From assembly GCA_016928125.1 (NCBI GenBank), contig JAFGLK010000231.1, positions 1-10,221 on the forward strand: 10,221 nt of DNA, in the 5' to 3' direction. Numbering within the stretch: position 1 is the first letter of the stretch; every line of letters starts with the position of its first letter. The notes beneath the pieces were generated by a model, which was not told where the DNA came from, searched no databases, and was given only the letters and a program-made list of their open reading frames with translations. Source of the stretch: Anaerolineae bacterium. Lineage in GTDB: Bacteria; Chloroflexota; Anaerolineae; UBA1429. The translations under genes were made by a program, and so were the position numbers. Below, one piece after another: positions 1 through 9,175 of this stretch.

Positions 1-295
1 CGAGCTCTGCCAGCGATTTTCCGTCTATGCCTGCTGAACTCGGGGACGCAGCGCCCTCCGCGCTCGACAGGGATACGGCCTCGTGGGGATGTACCCCGAC
101 GGCGGCGTAGACCTGGGCGGCGCCCAACGAGCGATAGTGGGCCGCGAGGTTCACCTCGCGCCGGCTGCTCTCCAGGTCCGAGCCGCAGGTGACGATCCGC
201 ACCACCCCAGCGCTTGCTGCCCGGGCCAGGATCTGGTCGCGGTCGGCATCAAAGCGCCCGTCCCCCAAATGGGCGTGCGAGTCAAAATAGCCCAT
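1..295 (-). CDS. tatD: TatD-family metal-dependent hydrolase (N-terminal 98 residues; cut by window edge)
   Basis: Translating the minus strand from the ATG at 293-295 gives an open frame to the window edge, so the C-terminal part of the protein is missing. The N-terminus carries the TatD/amidohydrolase metal motif HxH (His7 and His9, in FDSHAHL). A strand reading VGVHPHEA follows at residues 67-74, which is the second conserved TatD block. TatD-type proteins are two-metal TIM-barrel nucleases or hydrolases, reported as 3'-5' exonucleases and implicated in DNA repair or RNA quality control. Only 5 bases separate this start from the stop of the upstream mutase gene, so it is probably co-transcribed and perhaps translationally coupled; I see no strong Shine-Dalgarno. 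Residues 78-92 are Ser/Ala/Gly-rich and look like a lineage-specific loop. The family call is firm. The exact substrate cannot be told. Confidence 0.9.
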   Translation of the reverse strand, partial: MGYFDSHAHLGDGRFDADRDQILARAASAGVVRIVTCGSDLESSRREVNLAAHYRSLGAAQVYAAVGVHPHEAVSLSSAEGAASPSSAGIDGKSLAEL

Positions 296-300
296 GGGAT

Positions 301-1737
301 CTAGGGCGCGAGGCCGGCGATCTTGAGCCCCTCGTTCAGAAGATCGTGCAGCTTGTCCTCGTGGGTGGTCTCGCAATAGACGCGAATCACCGGCTCGGTG
401 CCCGAGAAACGAATCAAGACCCAGCCTTCGTCCTCGAGCACGTAGCGGAACCCGTCGCGCAGATCGATCTCGACCACGCGGATGCCAGCCAGGCTTTCGG
501 GTTTGGCTGCCTTGACGCGCGCCTGGACGGCAGGCTGGTCCTCGGGCGGCATGCGCCGGTCGATCCGGTCGTAGTAGTGAGCGCCTATCAGTGCATAGAT
601 CTGGTCGATCAGCTGACTGGGGCTCTTGCCCGTCTTGACCATCAGGTCGAGCAGATAGAGCCCGGCCAGGATGCCGTCGCGCTCGGGAATGTGGCCGCCA
701 AAGGCAAATCCACCGCTCTCCTCGCCGCCCATCATGGCGTCCACCTCGATCATTTTGGGCGCCACGTACTTGAACCCGACTCCGGTCTCATAGACCGGCA
801 CGTCATAGTGCTTGCCCAGCTTGTTCGCCATCACCGAGCTGCTGACCGTGCGGACCAGGGGGCCACGCAGGCCGCGCACCTCCAGCAGATAGTAGGACAA
901 GAGGGCATAGACCTGCAGCTGATTGACAAACTCGCCCTTTTCGCTGGCAAACCCGACCCGGTCGGCGTCCCCATCATTGGCCACGCCGGCCTGGGCCCCC
1001 CACTCGGGAATGACCTGGAGCAGGGCCTGGAGGTTTTCCTCGATCGGCTCGGGCCGCTTCATGCCTGGGAAAAGCGGGTTACGGTGATTGTGGATCTCCT
1101 TGATCTCGGTCGCCCCACCGCCCAGCAGGCGTGGGAACCAGCCTTGACCCACGCCCCACATGGGATCCACGACGATGCGCAACCCCGCCTCGGAGATAGG
1201 GCTTGTATCAAGCAAGCGCGCCAGCTGTTCGATGTATGGACCGTCGGGATCAATGATCTGCACCTGGCCCTCTCGCACCGCCCGGTCGAAATCCAGCCGT
1301 TCGATCTTCTCTTGCGTTTGGGCCTTGGCGATGTTCTCCTCGACGGCGGTCAAGACCTCGGGCGCCGCCGCGCCAGCGTACTCGGAGCGCAGCTTGTAGC
1401 CGTTGTCGCTGGATGGGTTGTGGCTGGCCGTGATCCAAACGCCGCCAGCCGCCTTGTAGGGCAAGATAGCATACGAGAGCACGGGAGTGGGCGCCGGTTT
1501 GTTTGCCAGATAGACGGGGATGCCGTTGCCGGCCAGCACCTCGGCCACGGCGGCGGCAAAGTCCTCCGAGCGGAAGCGCATATCATAGCCCACGACCATG
1601 CCGCGTGGCGCCAGCCCACTCCCCAGCAGATAGTCGGCGGTTCCTTGGGCGCAGTAGCGCACATTTTCAAAGGTGTAATCCTCGGCGACAGCTGCTCGCC
1701 AACCATCCGTGCCGAATCTGATCGCAGTCCTGCTCAC
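301..1737 (-). CDS. Phosphohexomutase (phosphoglucomutase/phosphomannomutase family)
   Basis: This 478-residue cytosolic enzyme interconverts hexose 6-phosphates and hexose 1-phosphates through a phosphoserine. All four active-site loops of the alpha-D-phosphohexomutase family are present and in order: the catalytic serine loop TASHNP (103-108, Ser105), the magnesium loop DGDADR (255-260), the sugar-specificity loop GGEESGG (337-343) and the phosphate-binding loop RFSGTEP (443-449). The length is normal and it appears intact. The start is a GTG at 1735-1737, preceded by a strong GGAGGAGG Shine-Dalgarno. The gene lies 69 bases after gmd and 5 bases before tatD. Its place next to gmd and rmd suggests that it makes mannose 1-phosphate for GDP-mannose. 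However, the ESGG-type sugar loop does not exclude glucose as the main substrate, so I give no gene symbol. It could serve both sugars. Confidence 0.93.
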   Translation of the reverse strand: MSRTAIRFGTDGWRAAVAEDYTFENVRYCAQGTADYLLGSGLAPRGMVVGYDMRFRSEDFAAAVAEVLAGNGIPVYLANKPAPTPVLSYAILPYKAAGGVWITASHNPSSDNGYKLRSEYAGAAAPEVLTAVEENIAKAQTQEKIERLDFDRAVREGQVQIIDPDGPYIEQLARLLDTSPISEAGLRIVVDPMWGVGQGWFPRLLGGGATEIKEIHNHRNPLFPGMKRPEPIEENLQALLQVIPEWGAQAGVANDGDADRVGFASEKGEFVNQLQVYALLSYYLLEVRGLRGPLVRTVSSSVMANKLGKHYDVPVYETGVGFKYVAPKMIEVDAMMGGEESGGFAFGGHIPERDGILAGLYLLDLMVKTGKSPSQLIDQIYALIGAHYYDRIDRRMPPEDQPAVQARVKAAKPESLAGIRVVEIDLRDGFRYVLEDEGWVLIRFSGTEPVIRVYCETTHEDKLHDLLNEGLKIAGLAP

Positions 1738-1806
1738 TTCAAGCCTCCTCCACTCTCTCCGTCCACATCATCGCCACACTTATCGTACGGCCATTGCGCC
1801 GCGTCA

Positions 1807-2790
1807 CTACACCCGCGCCGCAGCCATTTCGGCTCTGAGCTCTCGCATGTCCTGCTCGACCATCATGGTAATCAATTCCTCAAAGGAGACGGTTGGCTCC
1901 CACCCCAGTTTGCGTTTGGCCTTGCTGGCATCTCCCACCAGATCATGCACCTCGGCCGGTCGGAGAAACTGGGGATCCACGTAGACATGGTCGCGATAGT
2001 CCAGATCCAGGGAATCAAAGGCGCACTCGAGCAGCTCGCGCACCGAGTGACGCACCCCCGTGGCGATGACAAAGTCGTCGGCTTCATCCTGTTGCAGCAT
2101 GAGCCACATGGCCCGCACATAGTCCCCAGCATAGCCCCAATCGCGCAGCGAGTCCAGGTTGCCGAAACCCACCTTCTCCATCATGCCGAGCTTGATCATG
2201 GCTGCGCTGCGCGTGGCCTTGCGGGTCACAAACTCAAGGCCGCGGCGCGGCGATTCATGGTTGAATAGGATGCCTGAGCAGGCGAAGAGATTGTAGCTCT
2301 CGCGGTAGTTGACGGTGATCCAATGGCCGTAGACCTTGGCCACGCCATAGGGGCTGCGCGGGTAAAAGGGCGTGGTCTCGCTCTGAGGCACCTCGCGTAC
2401 CTTGCCGAACATCTCGCTGCTGCTCGCTTGGTAGAAGCGGATACCCGGGTCGATCATGCGGATGGCGTCCAGCATGCGCGTCACGCCCAGGCCTGTGAAC
2501 TCGCCGGTGAGCACCGGCTGGGCCCAAGACGTGGGCACGAACGACTGCGCGCCCAGATTGTACACCTCTTGTGGACGATGCTCGCGCAGGATCTCGATTA
2601 ACGAGACCTGGTCGAGCAGGTCGCCCTGTACGACGGTGATCTTGTCGAGGATGTGCTCAATGCGCTGAAAGTGTGGCGTGCTGGCTCTGCGCACCATGCC
2701 CACCACCTCATAGCCTTGTTCCAGGAGGAACTCGGCCAGATAGGAGCCATCCTGCCCTGTGAGGCCTGTGATGAGTGCTTTTGGAGTCAC
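1807..2790 (-). CDS. gmd: GDP-mannose 4,6-dehydratase
   Basis: This 327-residue short-chain dehydrogenase/reductase converts GDP-D-mannose to GDP-4-keto-6-deoxy-D-mannose using bound NADP(H). The N-terminal Rossmann glycine motif is GLTGQDG (residues 9-15), typical of Gmd. [12 protein letters not shown] (78-89) and the catalytic stretch SSSEMFG (123-129) follow. The YxxxK pair is Tyr148/Lys152 in [12 protein letters not shown], and NHESPRRG (177-184) is the hallmark substrate-binding segment of this family. The start is the GTG at 2788-2790, with GAGGAAG five bases upstream. The open frame continues about 147 codons further upstream into the rmd gene, but that part is low-complexity antisense-like sequence and is not Gmd. 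The gene follows rmd by 50 bases. Its product is the substrate of the neighbouring Rmd-like reductase, which makes the pair a GDP-deoxyhexose module. Confidence 0.95.
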   Translation of the reverse strand: MTPKALITGLTGQDGSYLAEFLLEQGYEVVGMVRRASTPHFQRIEHILDKITVVQGDLLDQVSLIEILREHRPQEVYNLGAQSFVPTSWAQPVLTGEFTGLGVTRMLDAIRMIDPGIRFYQASSSEMFGKVREVPQSETTPFYPRSPYGVAKVYGHWITVNYRESYNLFACSGILFNHESPRRGLEFVTRKATRSAAMIKLGMMEKVGFGNLDSLRDWGYAGDYVRAMWLMLQQDEADDFVIATGVRHSVRELLECAFDSLDLDYRDHVYVDPQFLRPAEVHDLVGDASKAKRKLGWEPTVSFEELITMMVEQDMRELRAEMAAARV

Positions 2791-2840
2791 GGTAACTTCC
2801 TCGTTCCTGTTTTCTATTGTTCTGTGAGCTGAATAAAAGC

Positions 2841-3815
2841 CTAGGCCATCGCGACCCAGACACGCCAGTCGTTGAGAGCGTCGCTGAGCGTCTGGGTCAA
2901 CGTATAGCTTGGCTGCCAACCCGTGGCCTCGCGGAACCGCCGCGCATCGCACACCAACTCGGGCACATCGCTGGGACGCAAGCGCTCGGGGTCCGTCTCG
3001 ATGCGCAAGCTGGCGGAGCTGAGCTCCACCAACTGAGTCAGGATCGCCTCGATGGCACACGCTTGCCCCGAGCCGATGTTGTACACCTGGCCAGGAACGC
3101 CGCGCGTGAGCGCCAAGAAATACCCCCGGACCATGTCGCGCACATCGGTGAAATCGCGGCGCGCCGCAAGGTTGCCCACTCGCAGGATGGGCGCTCGCCG
3201 ACCGGCCTCGACCTCGGCGATCTGCAGGCAAAAGTCGGGCACCACAAAGCCCGGCCCCTGACGCGGCCCCACATGGTTGAATGGGCGCACCCTCACGATG
3301 GGTAGGTCGTGGCTGAGATGATACTGAAGCCCCAGGTAGTCCTGAGCCACCTTGCTCACCGCATAGGGATTCAGAGGCCGTAGGGGCGTCTCCTCATCGA
3401 TGGGCAGGTCCTCGGCGGCGACGAGCCCATACTCGTCTGCGGACCCGACCACCAGGATCCTTGGCCCAAGCCCTGACTCTACCACCGCCTGCAGGATGTT
3501 CACCTGGGCCGTCATGTTGTTCACCAGCGTCTCCGCCGGGTGCGACCACGAGCGGCCAATGGAGGCCTGCGCCGCGAGATGGAAGATCAGGTCGGGCTGC
3601 ACTGCATCGAGAAGGGCCAGTGTGGCGGCATAGTCGTTAAGGTCGATGCGCTGAAGGCTGACGCGGCCCTCCTCACGCCCCAGGAGGTGATCCAGATTGC
3701 GCGTGCTGTCGCTCGGCAGCCCCACGCCATAGACCTGCAAATCTGGCTCCTGCACCAGAAAATCGGCCAGATGGCTGCCAGCAAAACCGGTCATGCCAGT
3801 GATTAGGGCGCGCAG
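2841..3815 (-). CDS. rmd: GDP-4-keto-6-deoxy-D-mannose reductase-like NAD(P)-dependent SDR, apparent CTG start
   Basis: This 324-residue extended SDR has the Rossmann motif [10 protein letters not shown] (residues 7-16), an active-site serine in GSADEYG (124-130) and the Tyr151/Lys155 pair in [11 protein letters not shown]. The segment [19 protein letters not shown] (177-195) matches GDP-4-keto-6-deoxy-mannose reductases (Rmd) and, more loosely, other GDP-sugar epimerases. Being adjacent to gmd, it most likely reduces the Gmd product to GDP-D-rhamnose. GDP-talose or a different reduction cannot be excluded. The frame is open far upstream, but the conserved N-terminus begins at a CTG codon (3813-3815), seven bases after GGGAGGG. 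The first downstream ATG (residue 7) would remove the first beta strand of the nucleotide-binding fold. The true start is therefore probably CTG. The gene lies 49 bases after metK. Confidence 0.85.
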   Translation of the reverse strand: MRALITGMTGFAGSHLADFLVQEPDLQVYGVGLPSDSTRNLDHLLGREEGRVSLQRIDLNDYAATLALLDAVQPDLIFHLAAQASIGRSWSHPAETLVNNMTAQVNILQAVVESGLGPRILVVGSADEYGLVAAEDLPIDEETPLRPLNPYAVSKVAQDYLGLQYHLSHDLPIVRVRPFNHVGPRQGPGFVVPDFCLQIAEVEAGRRAPILRVGNLAARRDFTDVRDMVRGYFLALTRGVPGQVYNIGSGQACAIEAILTQLVELSSASLRIETDPERLRPSDVPELVCDARRFREATGWQPSYTLTQTLSDALNDWRVWVAMA

Positions 3816-3822
3816 TGGTCCA

Positions 3823-3831
3823 CCCTCCCTC
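3823..3831 (-). promoter_or_regulatory. Strong Shine-Dalgarno that fixes a CTG start for the rmd-like gene
   Basis: On the minus strand a GAGGGAGGG run ends at 3823. A seven-base spacer (TGGACCA) and then CTG at 3815-3813 follow. No in-frame ATG, GTG or TTG lies between this site and the conserved beta-alpha-beta motif. The combination of an ideal ribosome-binding site at ideal spacing and a conserved N-terminus (xRALITG) argues that CTG is used as the initiator. Confidence 0.6.
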
Positions 3832-3864
3832 TTCCTGGGCCGCGAGATGATCCGTACGCTCTGG

Positions 3865-5073
3865 CTACAGGCCAGCAGCCTTGCGCAGCGCCTCGGCCCG
3901 ATCCGTGAGCTCCCAGGGGGCGTCGATGTCGGTGCGCCCAAAATGCCCATAGGCCGCCGTGGGCCGGTAGATCGGGCGGCGCAGTCTGAGATCCCGAATG
4001 ATCGCGCCTGGACGCAGGTCAAACTGCTCGCGGATCAGCGCCTCAATCTTGGAATCAGGCATCACGCCGCTGCCAAAGGTTTCCACATTGAGCGACACGG
4101 GTTGGGCTACGCCGATCACATAGGCCACCTGAATCTGGCAGCGGTCGGCCAGGCCGGCTGCTACCACGTTCTTGGCCACCCAACGCAGGGCATAGGAGGC
4201 GGAGCGATCTACCTTGGTGGGGTCCTTGCCTGAGAAGGCGCCCCCGCCGTGAGGGACCATACCTCCATAGGTGTCGACGATGATCTTGCGACCGGTGAGG
4301 CCCGCATCGCCCAGCGGCCCCCCAATTACAAAGCGCCCCGTGGCGTTGATAAAGTAGCGCGTCTTGCTATCCAGCATATCCGGTGGCACCACGGCCTTGA
4401 CCACATGCTCGATGACATCCGCCCGAACCTGCTCCTGCGTCACCTCGGGCGCATGTTGGGTCGCGATCACAATCGTGTCAACCCGCACGGGCTTGCCGTA
4501 GGCGTACTCGACCGTGACCTGGGATTTGCCATCGGGTCGCAGATAGGGCAGCGTGCCGTTCTTGCGCACCTGGGCCAACGTCCTGACCAGCCCGTGCGCC
4601 AGCATGATCGGCATGGGCATCAGTTCGGGGGTCTCGTTGCAGGCGTAGCCAAACATCATGCCCTGATCGCCCGCACCCACCTGCTCGATCATCGCATCGT
4701 CCATATCGCCGTGCTTGGCCTCCTGCGACTTGTCGACGCCAAGGGCGATATCGACCGATTGCTCTTTGATGGAGGTGATGACGCCACAGGTTTTGCAGTC
4801 AAAGCCATAGTCGGCGTCATAGTAGCCGATGTCGGCGATGGTCTGCCGCACGATGGTCGGGATGTCCACATAGCACGAGGTGGTGATCTCCCCAGCCACG
4901 AGAATGAGCCCAGTGGTGGCCGCGCACTCGCACGCGACGCGACCAAAAGGATCCTGGGCATAGATCGCGTCGAGCACCGCATCGGAGACCTGGTCGCAGA
5001 CTTTATCCGGATGCCCTTCTGAGACCGACTCGGACGTGAACAGGAATCTAGGCGAATTTAGGAAATTGATCAT
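3865..5073 (-). CDS. metK: S-adenosylmethionine synthetase
   Basis: This 402-residue cytosolic enzyme condenses methionine and ATP into SAM, releasing phosphate and pyrophosphate. Family signatures are intact: [17 protein letters not shown] (12-28, with the ATP-site HPDK), the MetK hexapeptide GAGDQG (133-138) followed by [17 protein letters not shown], and the glycine-rich phosphate loop GGGAFSGKD (276-284). I place the start at the ATG at 5071-5073, directly before the conserved [16 protein letters not shown]. The 49 extra upstream codons in frame read through intergenic sequence with no MetK similarity. The nearest Shine-Dalgarno-like AGGA is about 14 bases upstream, which is unusually far. 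The gene is the last of the methyl-cycle block, 128 bases after ahcY, and should be under the upstream SAM-I riboswitch, since metK is one of the classic S-box targets. Confidence 0.97.
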   Translation of the reverse strand: MINFLNSPRFLFTSESVSEGHPDKVCDQVSDAVLDAIYAQDPFGRVACECAATTGLILVAGEITTSCYVDIPTIVRQTIADIGYYDADYGFDCKTCGVITSIKEQSVDIALGVDKSQEAKHGDMDDAMIEQVGAGDQGMMFGYACNETPELMPMPIMLAHGLVRTLAQVRKNGTLPYLRPDGKSQVTVEYAYGKPVRVDTIVIATQHAPEVTQEQVRADVIEHVVKAVVPPDMLDSKTRYFINATGRFVIGGPLGDAGLTGRKIIVDTYGGMVPHGGGAFSGKDPTKVDRSASYALRWVAKNVVAAGLADRCQIQVAYVIGVAQPVSLNVETFGSGVMPDSKIEALIREQFDLRPGAIIRDLRLRRPIYRPTAAYGHFGRTDIDAPWELTDRAEALRKAAGL

Positions 5074-5164
5074 GATGCTGTGGCTCGTCCTTTCATCACT
5101 TTCTTGCGCGCTGATGCGAGACGACCCTGGGGTCACAGGCTGCAGTCTAGCATCTCGTCGGGCC

Positions 5165-5198
5165 AGCCTGCCTCCAAGCCAAAAGGAGGCCCCAGGCT
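5165..5198 (-). repeat. Intergenic hairpin between ahcY and metK
   Basis: Just after the ahcY stop, the minus-strand RNA can form a strong stem: AGCCT with AGGCT as the outer five pairs, and GCCTCC with GGAGGC as the inner six pairs. A 9-base loop (5176-5184) closes it, and three unpaired G residues (5191-5193) bulge from one side. No T-run follows, so it is not a standard intrinsic terminator. It could be an RNA-processing or mRNA-stabilising element that separates ahcY from metK levels, or an attenuator of another type. Its function is inferred only. Confidence 0.55.
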
Positions 5199-5201
5199 CT
5201 C

Positions 5202-7456
<2,255 letters not shown>

Positions 7457-7495
7457 ATCAGACCTCCAGCGCTCTCATATGCAGCCCCTGGCCCC

Positions 7496-8563
7496 CTAAT
7501 CGCGTCTGGGCGCCGAGGCCCCGTACAGGCGCTGCATCTCGGTCGACACATCACGCGTCAGATCTAGTATGCGCTCCGCCAGGGGTGGGGTCAATGACCC
7601 CAGCCCACAGGAGGGCGTCACCAAGCCAGCCGTCATGATGGCATCTCGTGAGACGCCGGCGTCTACCAACCCATCCAGGGCAGCGTGCAGCCGCTCGACA
7701 AGGCTTGTCACACTCTCCGACTCGGCAGCTACCCCAGCGGGCACAATGCCCCAGGCGATGATACCGCCTCGCTGGAGGAACTGGTTCACATCGCTCGCAT
7801 ACTGCGTCAAAGTCTCAGTATAGTCATAGGCATCCAGACTCAGGATGTCGATCGAGGTGTTGAGCAGGATCGACCAGTCTGTATTCCCGCAGCAATGGAT
7901 CCCGGCCAAGCCTTGTAGCGGCGCCACAATCTCTTCGATCAACTCGATAACCTGGCTGCGACTTAGCGAGACAAAGGAAGACCCAAACGAGGCCATGTAC
8001 GGCTCTTCCAGGAAGATCATGGTCTGAGGGGCGAACTGACGCAACACCGTCTCTTGCCAGGCGGCCTTCATGCGCAAGTGCTTGCCCACGGCATCCAGGA
8101 GCACTTCATCATAGAGAATCGGCCGGCGATGCTGATCGACCACCGTCAGGGCCCAGCTCACCGGGCCGGTCAGCTGCCCCTTGAGAGCCACCGGCGTGCG
8201 TGGCAGGGTCACTTCGCCTGTCTGAAGCGCTTCCAATGCTGAGGCATACGCGGCGCTTATGCGGCCGTACTCCACATCATCCTCAAGATAGGCCAGATAG
8301 AGCTGCTCAAGCCCGCGGCTCACATCTCGCCGGTCCACTACGACGCTCTCGTTCTCAAGCGTGATGGCCGGGAACCGCTCGCTAAACTGTGTGTACATGT
8401 TCTCAAAGCGGCTTTTGCGCGGGAGTTGCGGCCAACTGGGCAGGGCCGGAAAACGGCTCAGGATCGCCTGCCACGCGGCCGACACCTCCCTGTGAGGCAG
8501 GCTGCCCAAGGTCGTGGCGCGCCATTCGCCTGTGAAGCGCTTGACCTTGCCCAAGGAACTCAT
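7496..8563 (-). CDS. Core-MetE-type (catalytic-domain-only) methionine synthase candidate
   Basis: This 355-residue protein belongs to the MetE C-terminal/UROD-like TIM-barrel superfamily. It lacks the N-terminal half of full-length cobalamin-independent MetE (about 750 residues). A GSLPH motif (20-24) opens the domain, as in MetE-like and UROD-like proteins. Candidate zinc ligands are His223 and Cys225 (HxC in GIHCCGNTDW), Cys319 (in TPSCGLGSLTP) and Asp244 (in SLDAYDY), where classical MetE has Glu. A zinc thiolate site of this kind activates homocysteine. Its position as first gene behind a SAM-I riboswitch, with ahcY and metK downstream, points to homocysteine-to-methionine methylation. 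Short core-MetE proteins in other microbes are thought to take methyl from a corrinoid or another non-folate donor, and no such partner is visible here. A UROD-like or other corrinoid methyltransferase is the alternative. The ATG at 8561-8563 has only a weak GGGGA upstream. Confidence 0.8.
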   Translation of the reverse strand: MSSLGKVKRFTGEWRATTLGSLPHREVSAAWQAILSRFPALPSWPQLPRKSRFENMYTQFSERFPAITLENESVVVDRRDVSRGLEQLYLAYLEDDVEYGRISAAYASALEALQTGEVTLPRTPVALKGQLTGPVSWALTVVDQHRRPILYDEVLLDAVGKHLRMKAAWQETVLRQFAPQTMIFLEEPYMASFGSSFVSLSRSQVIELIEEIVAPLQGLAGIHCCGNTDWSILLNTSIDILSLDAYDYTETLTQYASDVNQFLQRGGIIAWGIVPAGVAAESESVTSLVERLHAALDGLVDAGVSRDAIMTAGLVTPSCGLGSLTPPLAERILDLTRDVSTEMQRLYGASAPRRD

Positions 8564-8688
8564 CTATCCCCGACCTATATCCTACCTGTGGATTCTGAAT
8601 GCTCTATGAAAAGCGCGCAGGATTATGTTGAAGATCTCGTCATCCGGGCCTTGGCGCACGCGCCCAAAGCATTGGTCAGCTCCAGGCC

Positions 8689-8715
8689 AAAAAAAAGCTC
8701 CCTCTTCGGGAGACT
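8689..8715 (-). terminator. Intrinsic terminator, expression platform of the SAM riboswitch
   Basis: The minus strand reads CTCCC-GAAGA-GGGAG-C followed by eight T residues (8696-8689). The stem can be extended by AG/CT pairing past a single bulged T. It lies just downstream of the aptamer and about 125 bases before the first gene, so read-through must be regulated. Its 5' arm (8712-8708) can instead pair with GGGAG at 8729-8725, directly at the end of aptamer helix P1. That gives a plausible antiterminator that forms when SAM is absent. The antiterminator pairing is my inference. Confidence 0.9.
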
Positions 8716-8728
8716 GGGCATGGCCTCC

Positions 8729-8851
8729 CTCTCATCTTTGGGGCCTTGAGCGCCCGCCGGACTTGGCACCGTATGCAGAGCGCCTCATAGCGCATGCCGC
8801 AAGGTTGCCGGGGTTTCGCAGGGCCGGTCCCTCCACCCCTCTTGATAAGAG
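8729..8851 (-). promoter_or_regulatory. SAM-I (S-box) riboswitch aptamer
   Basis: The minus strand matches the S-box consensus almost throughout. Helix P1 is CTCTTATC (8851-8844) pairing with GATGAGAG (8736-8729), eight pairs with one G-U. The conserved core AAGAGGGGTGGAGGGA (8843-8828) follows, then GGCCC, GAAACCCCGGCAACC (8817-8803), the P3 arm closed by ACC/GGT, GGTGCCAAGTCC (8770-8759) and a P4 hairpin GGGC/GCCC just before P1 closes. S-box RNAs bind SAM and then let the downstream terminator form, switching transcription off. Here the terminator is present 14 bases past P1, and the controlled genes are methionine/SAM genes, exactly the expected targets. Confidence 0.97.
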
Positions 8852-8882
8852 TGTCCAAGACGTTATTCAAGCACCCATAGAC

Positions 8883-8916
8883 CGCGCGCGAGGATCGTGC
8901 GCGATCCTCGCGCGCG
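8883..8916. repeat. Perfect 15-bp inverted repeat with 4-base loop in the riboswitch leader
   Basis: Arms 8883-8897 (CGCGCGCGAGGATCG) and 8902-8916 are exact reverse complements around a TGCG loop. No T-run follows on either strand, so it is not an intrinsic terminator. It lies between the predicted transcription start (about 8929) and the SAM aptamer, so it would be a very stable hairpin near the 5' end of the transcript. An eight-base segment at 8922-8929 (GGATCGCG on the plus strand) is complementary to 8900-8907 and could compete with the hairpin. Possible roles are 5'-end mRNA protection, a protein operator at DNA level, or a second leader switch. Confidence 0.85.
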
Positions 8917-8935
8917 ATGCTGGATCGCGGCAGGC

Positions 8936-8964
8936 ATGGTAACATACAACAGAATCGATGTCAA
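8936..8964 (-). promoter_or_regulatory. Sigma70-type promoter of the methyl-cycle operon
   Basis: On the minus strand a perfect -35 box TTGACA (8964-8959) is followed by a 17-base spacer and the -10 box TACCAT (8941-8936, four of six consensus bases). A TGT just upstream of the -10 box gives an extended -10 motif. The predicted start is near 8929, giving a leader of about 365 bases before the first gene that contains the palindrome, the SAM-I aptamer and its terminator. Confidence 0.75.
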
Positions 8965-8967
8965 ACA

Positions 8968-8985
8968 ACACCGCCCCGTCGGTGT
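8968..8985. repeat. Inverted repeat ACACCG-N6-CGGTGT behind the minus-strand -35 box
   Basis: The perfect six-base arms 8968-8973 and 8980-8985 lie three bases upstream of the minus-strand -35 hexamer. This is a position where an activator or repressor could contact RNA polymerase. The arms are short and the region is GC-rich, so chance is a real alternative. Confidence 0.35.
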
Positions 8986-9093
8986 AGTCGTGTTCCTTCA
9001 CGTAAAATCGAACCGAAGCAGGAGTGTTCCCTCTTCTTCGACGCCAACATAAGATGCAACCGAGCCGTACACTGACACAGATCACATGCGGAT

Positions 9094-9107
9094 ATGACAT
9101 CTGTCAT
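9094..9107. promoter_or_regulatory. Operator-like palindrome ATGACA-TC-TGTCAT
   Basis: Perfect six-base arms are separated by TC. A related half-site pair, TGACACAGAT at 9073-9082 against ATCTGTCA at 9099-9106, overlaps it, giving a cluster of TGACA/TGTCA half-sites over about 35 bases. It lies about 55-70 bases upstream of the candidate plus-strand -10 box. That fits a regulator site for the ABC operon, but no regulator gene is visible in the window. Confidence 0.4.
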
Positions 9108-9160
9108 CTTCTCATGGAGCGCAGTTGTGACGGACGGCACTGGTGCATTCGGGGCAGGCC

Positions 9161-9169
9161 TGATACGAT
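9161..9169 (+). promoter_or_regulatory. Candidate extended -10 promoter for the ABC operon
   Basis: TGATACGAT fits an extended -10 element (TGn followed by TACGAT, four of six consensus). No good -35 hexamer lies at 16-18 bases (best is TGGTGC), so the promoter would depend on the extended -10 or an activator. The predicted start near 9176 gives a leader of about 60 bases. Confidence 0.4.
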
Positions 9170-9175
9170 AAGGTT

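Noticed and set aside
214..2268. A 684-codon plus-strand open frame across the pgm and gmd genes
   Set aside because: It is antisense to two genes with complete family motifs, has no recognisable domain, and arises from high-GC codon bias in the opposite strand.
2791..3231. N-terminal extension of the gmd frame into rmd
   Set aside because: The extension is out-of-frame shadow of rmd. The GTG at 2790 with its ribosome site gives the normal Gmd N-terminus. The same reasoning removes 3816-4022 from rmd and 5074-5220 from metK.
8653..8664. Small hairpin GGCGC-AC-GCGCC between the riboswitch terminator and the first gene
   Set aside because: Five pairs with a two-base loop in GC-rich sequence is too weak to claim a function.
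8883..8916. The palindrome as a transcription terminator
   Set aside because: No T-tract follows on either strand, and it lies upstream of the aptamer within the predicted leader, where termination would silence the operon.
8676..8945. An 89-codon minus-strand open frame over the leader
   Set aside because: It runs through the SAM-I aptamer, its terminator and the palindrome; this is structured RNA, with no coding signal.
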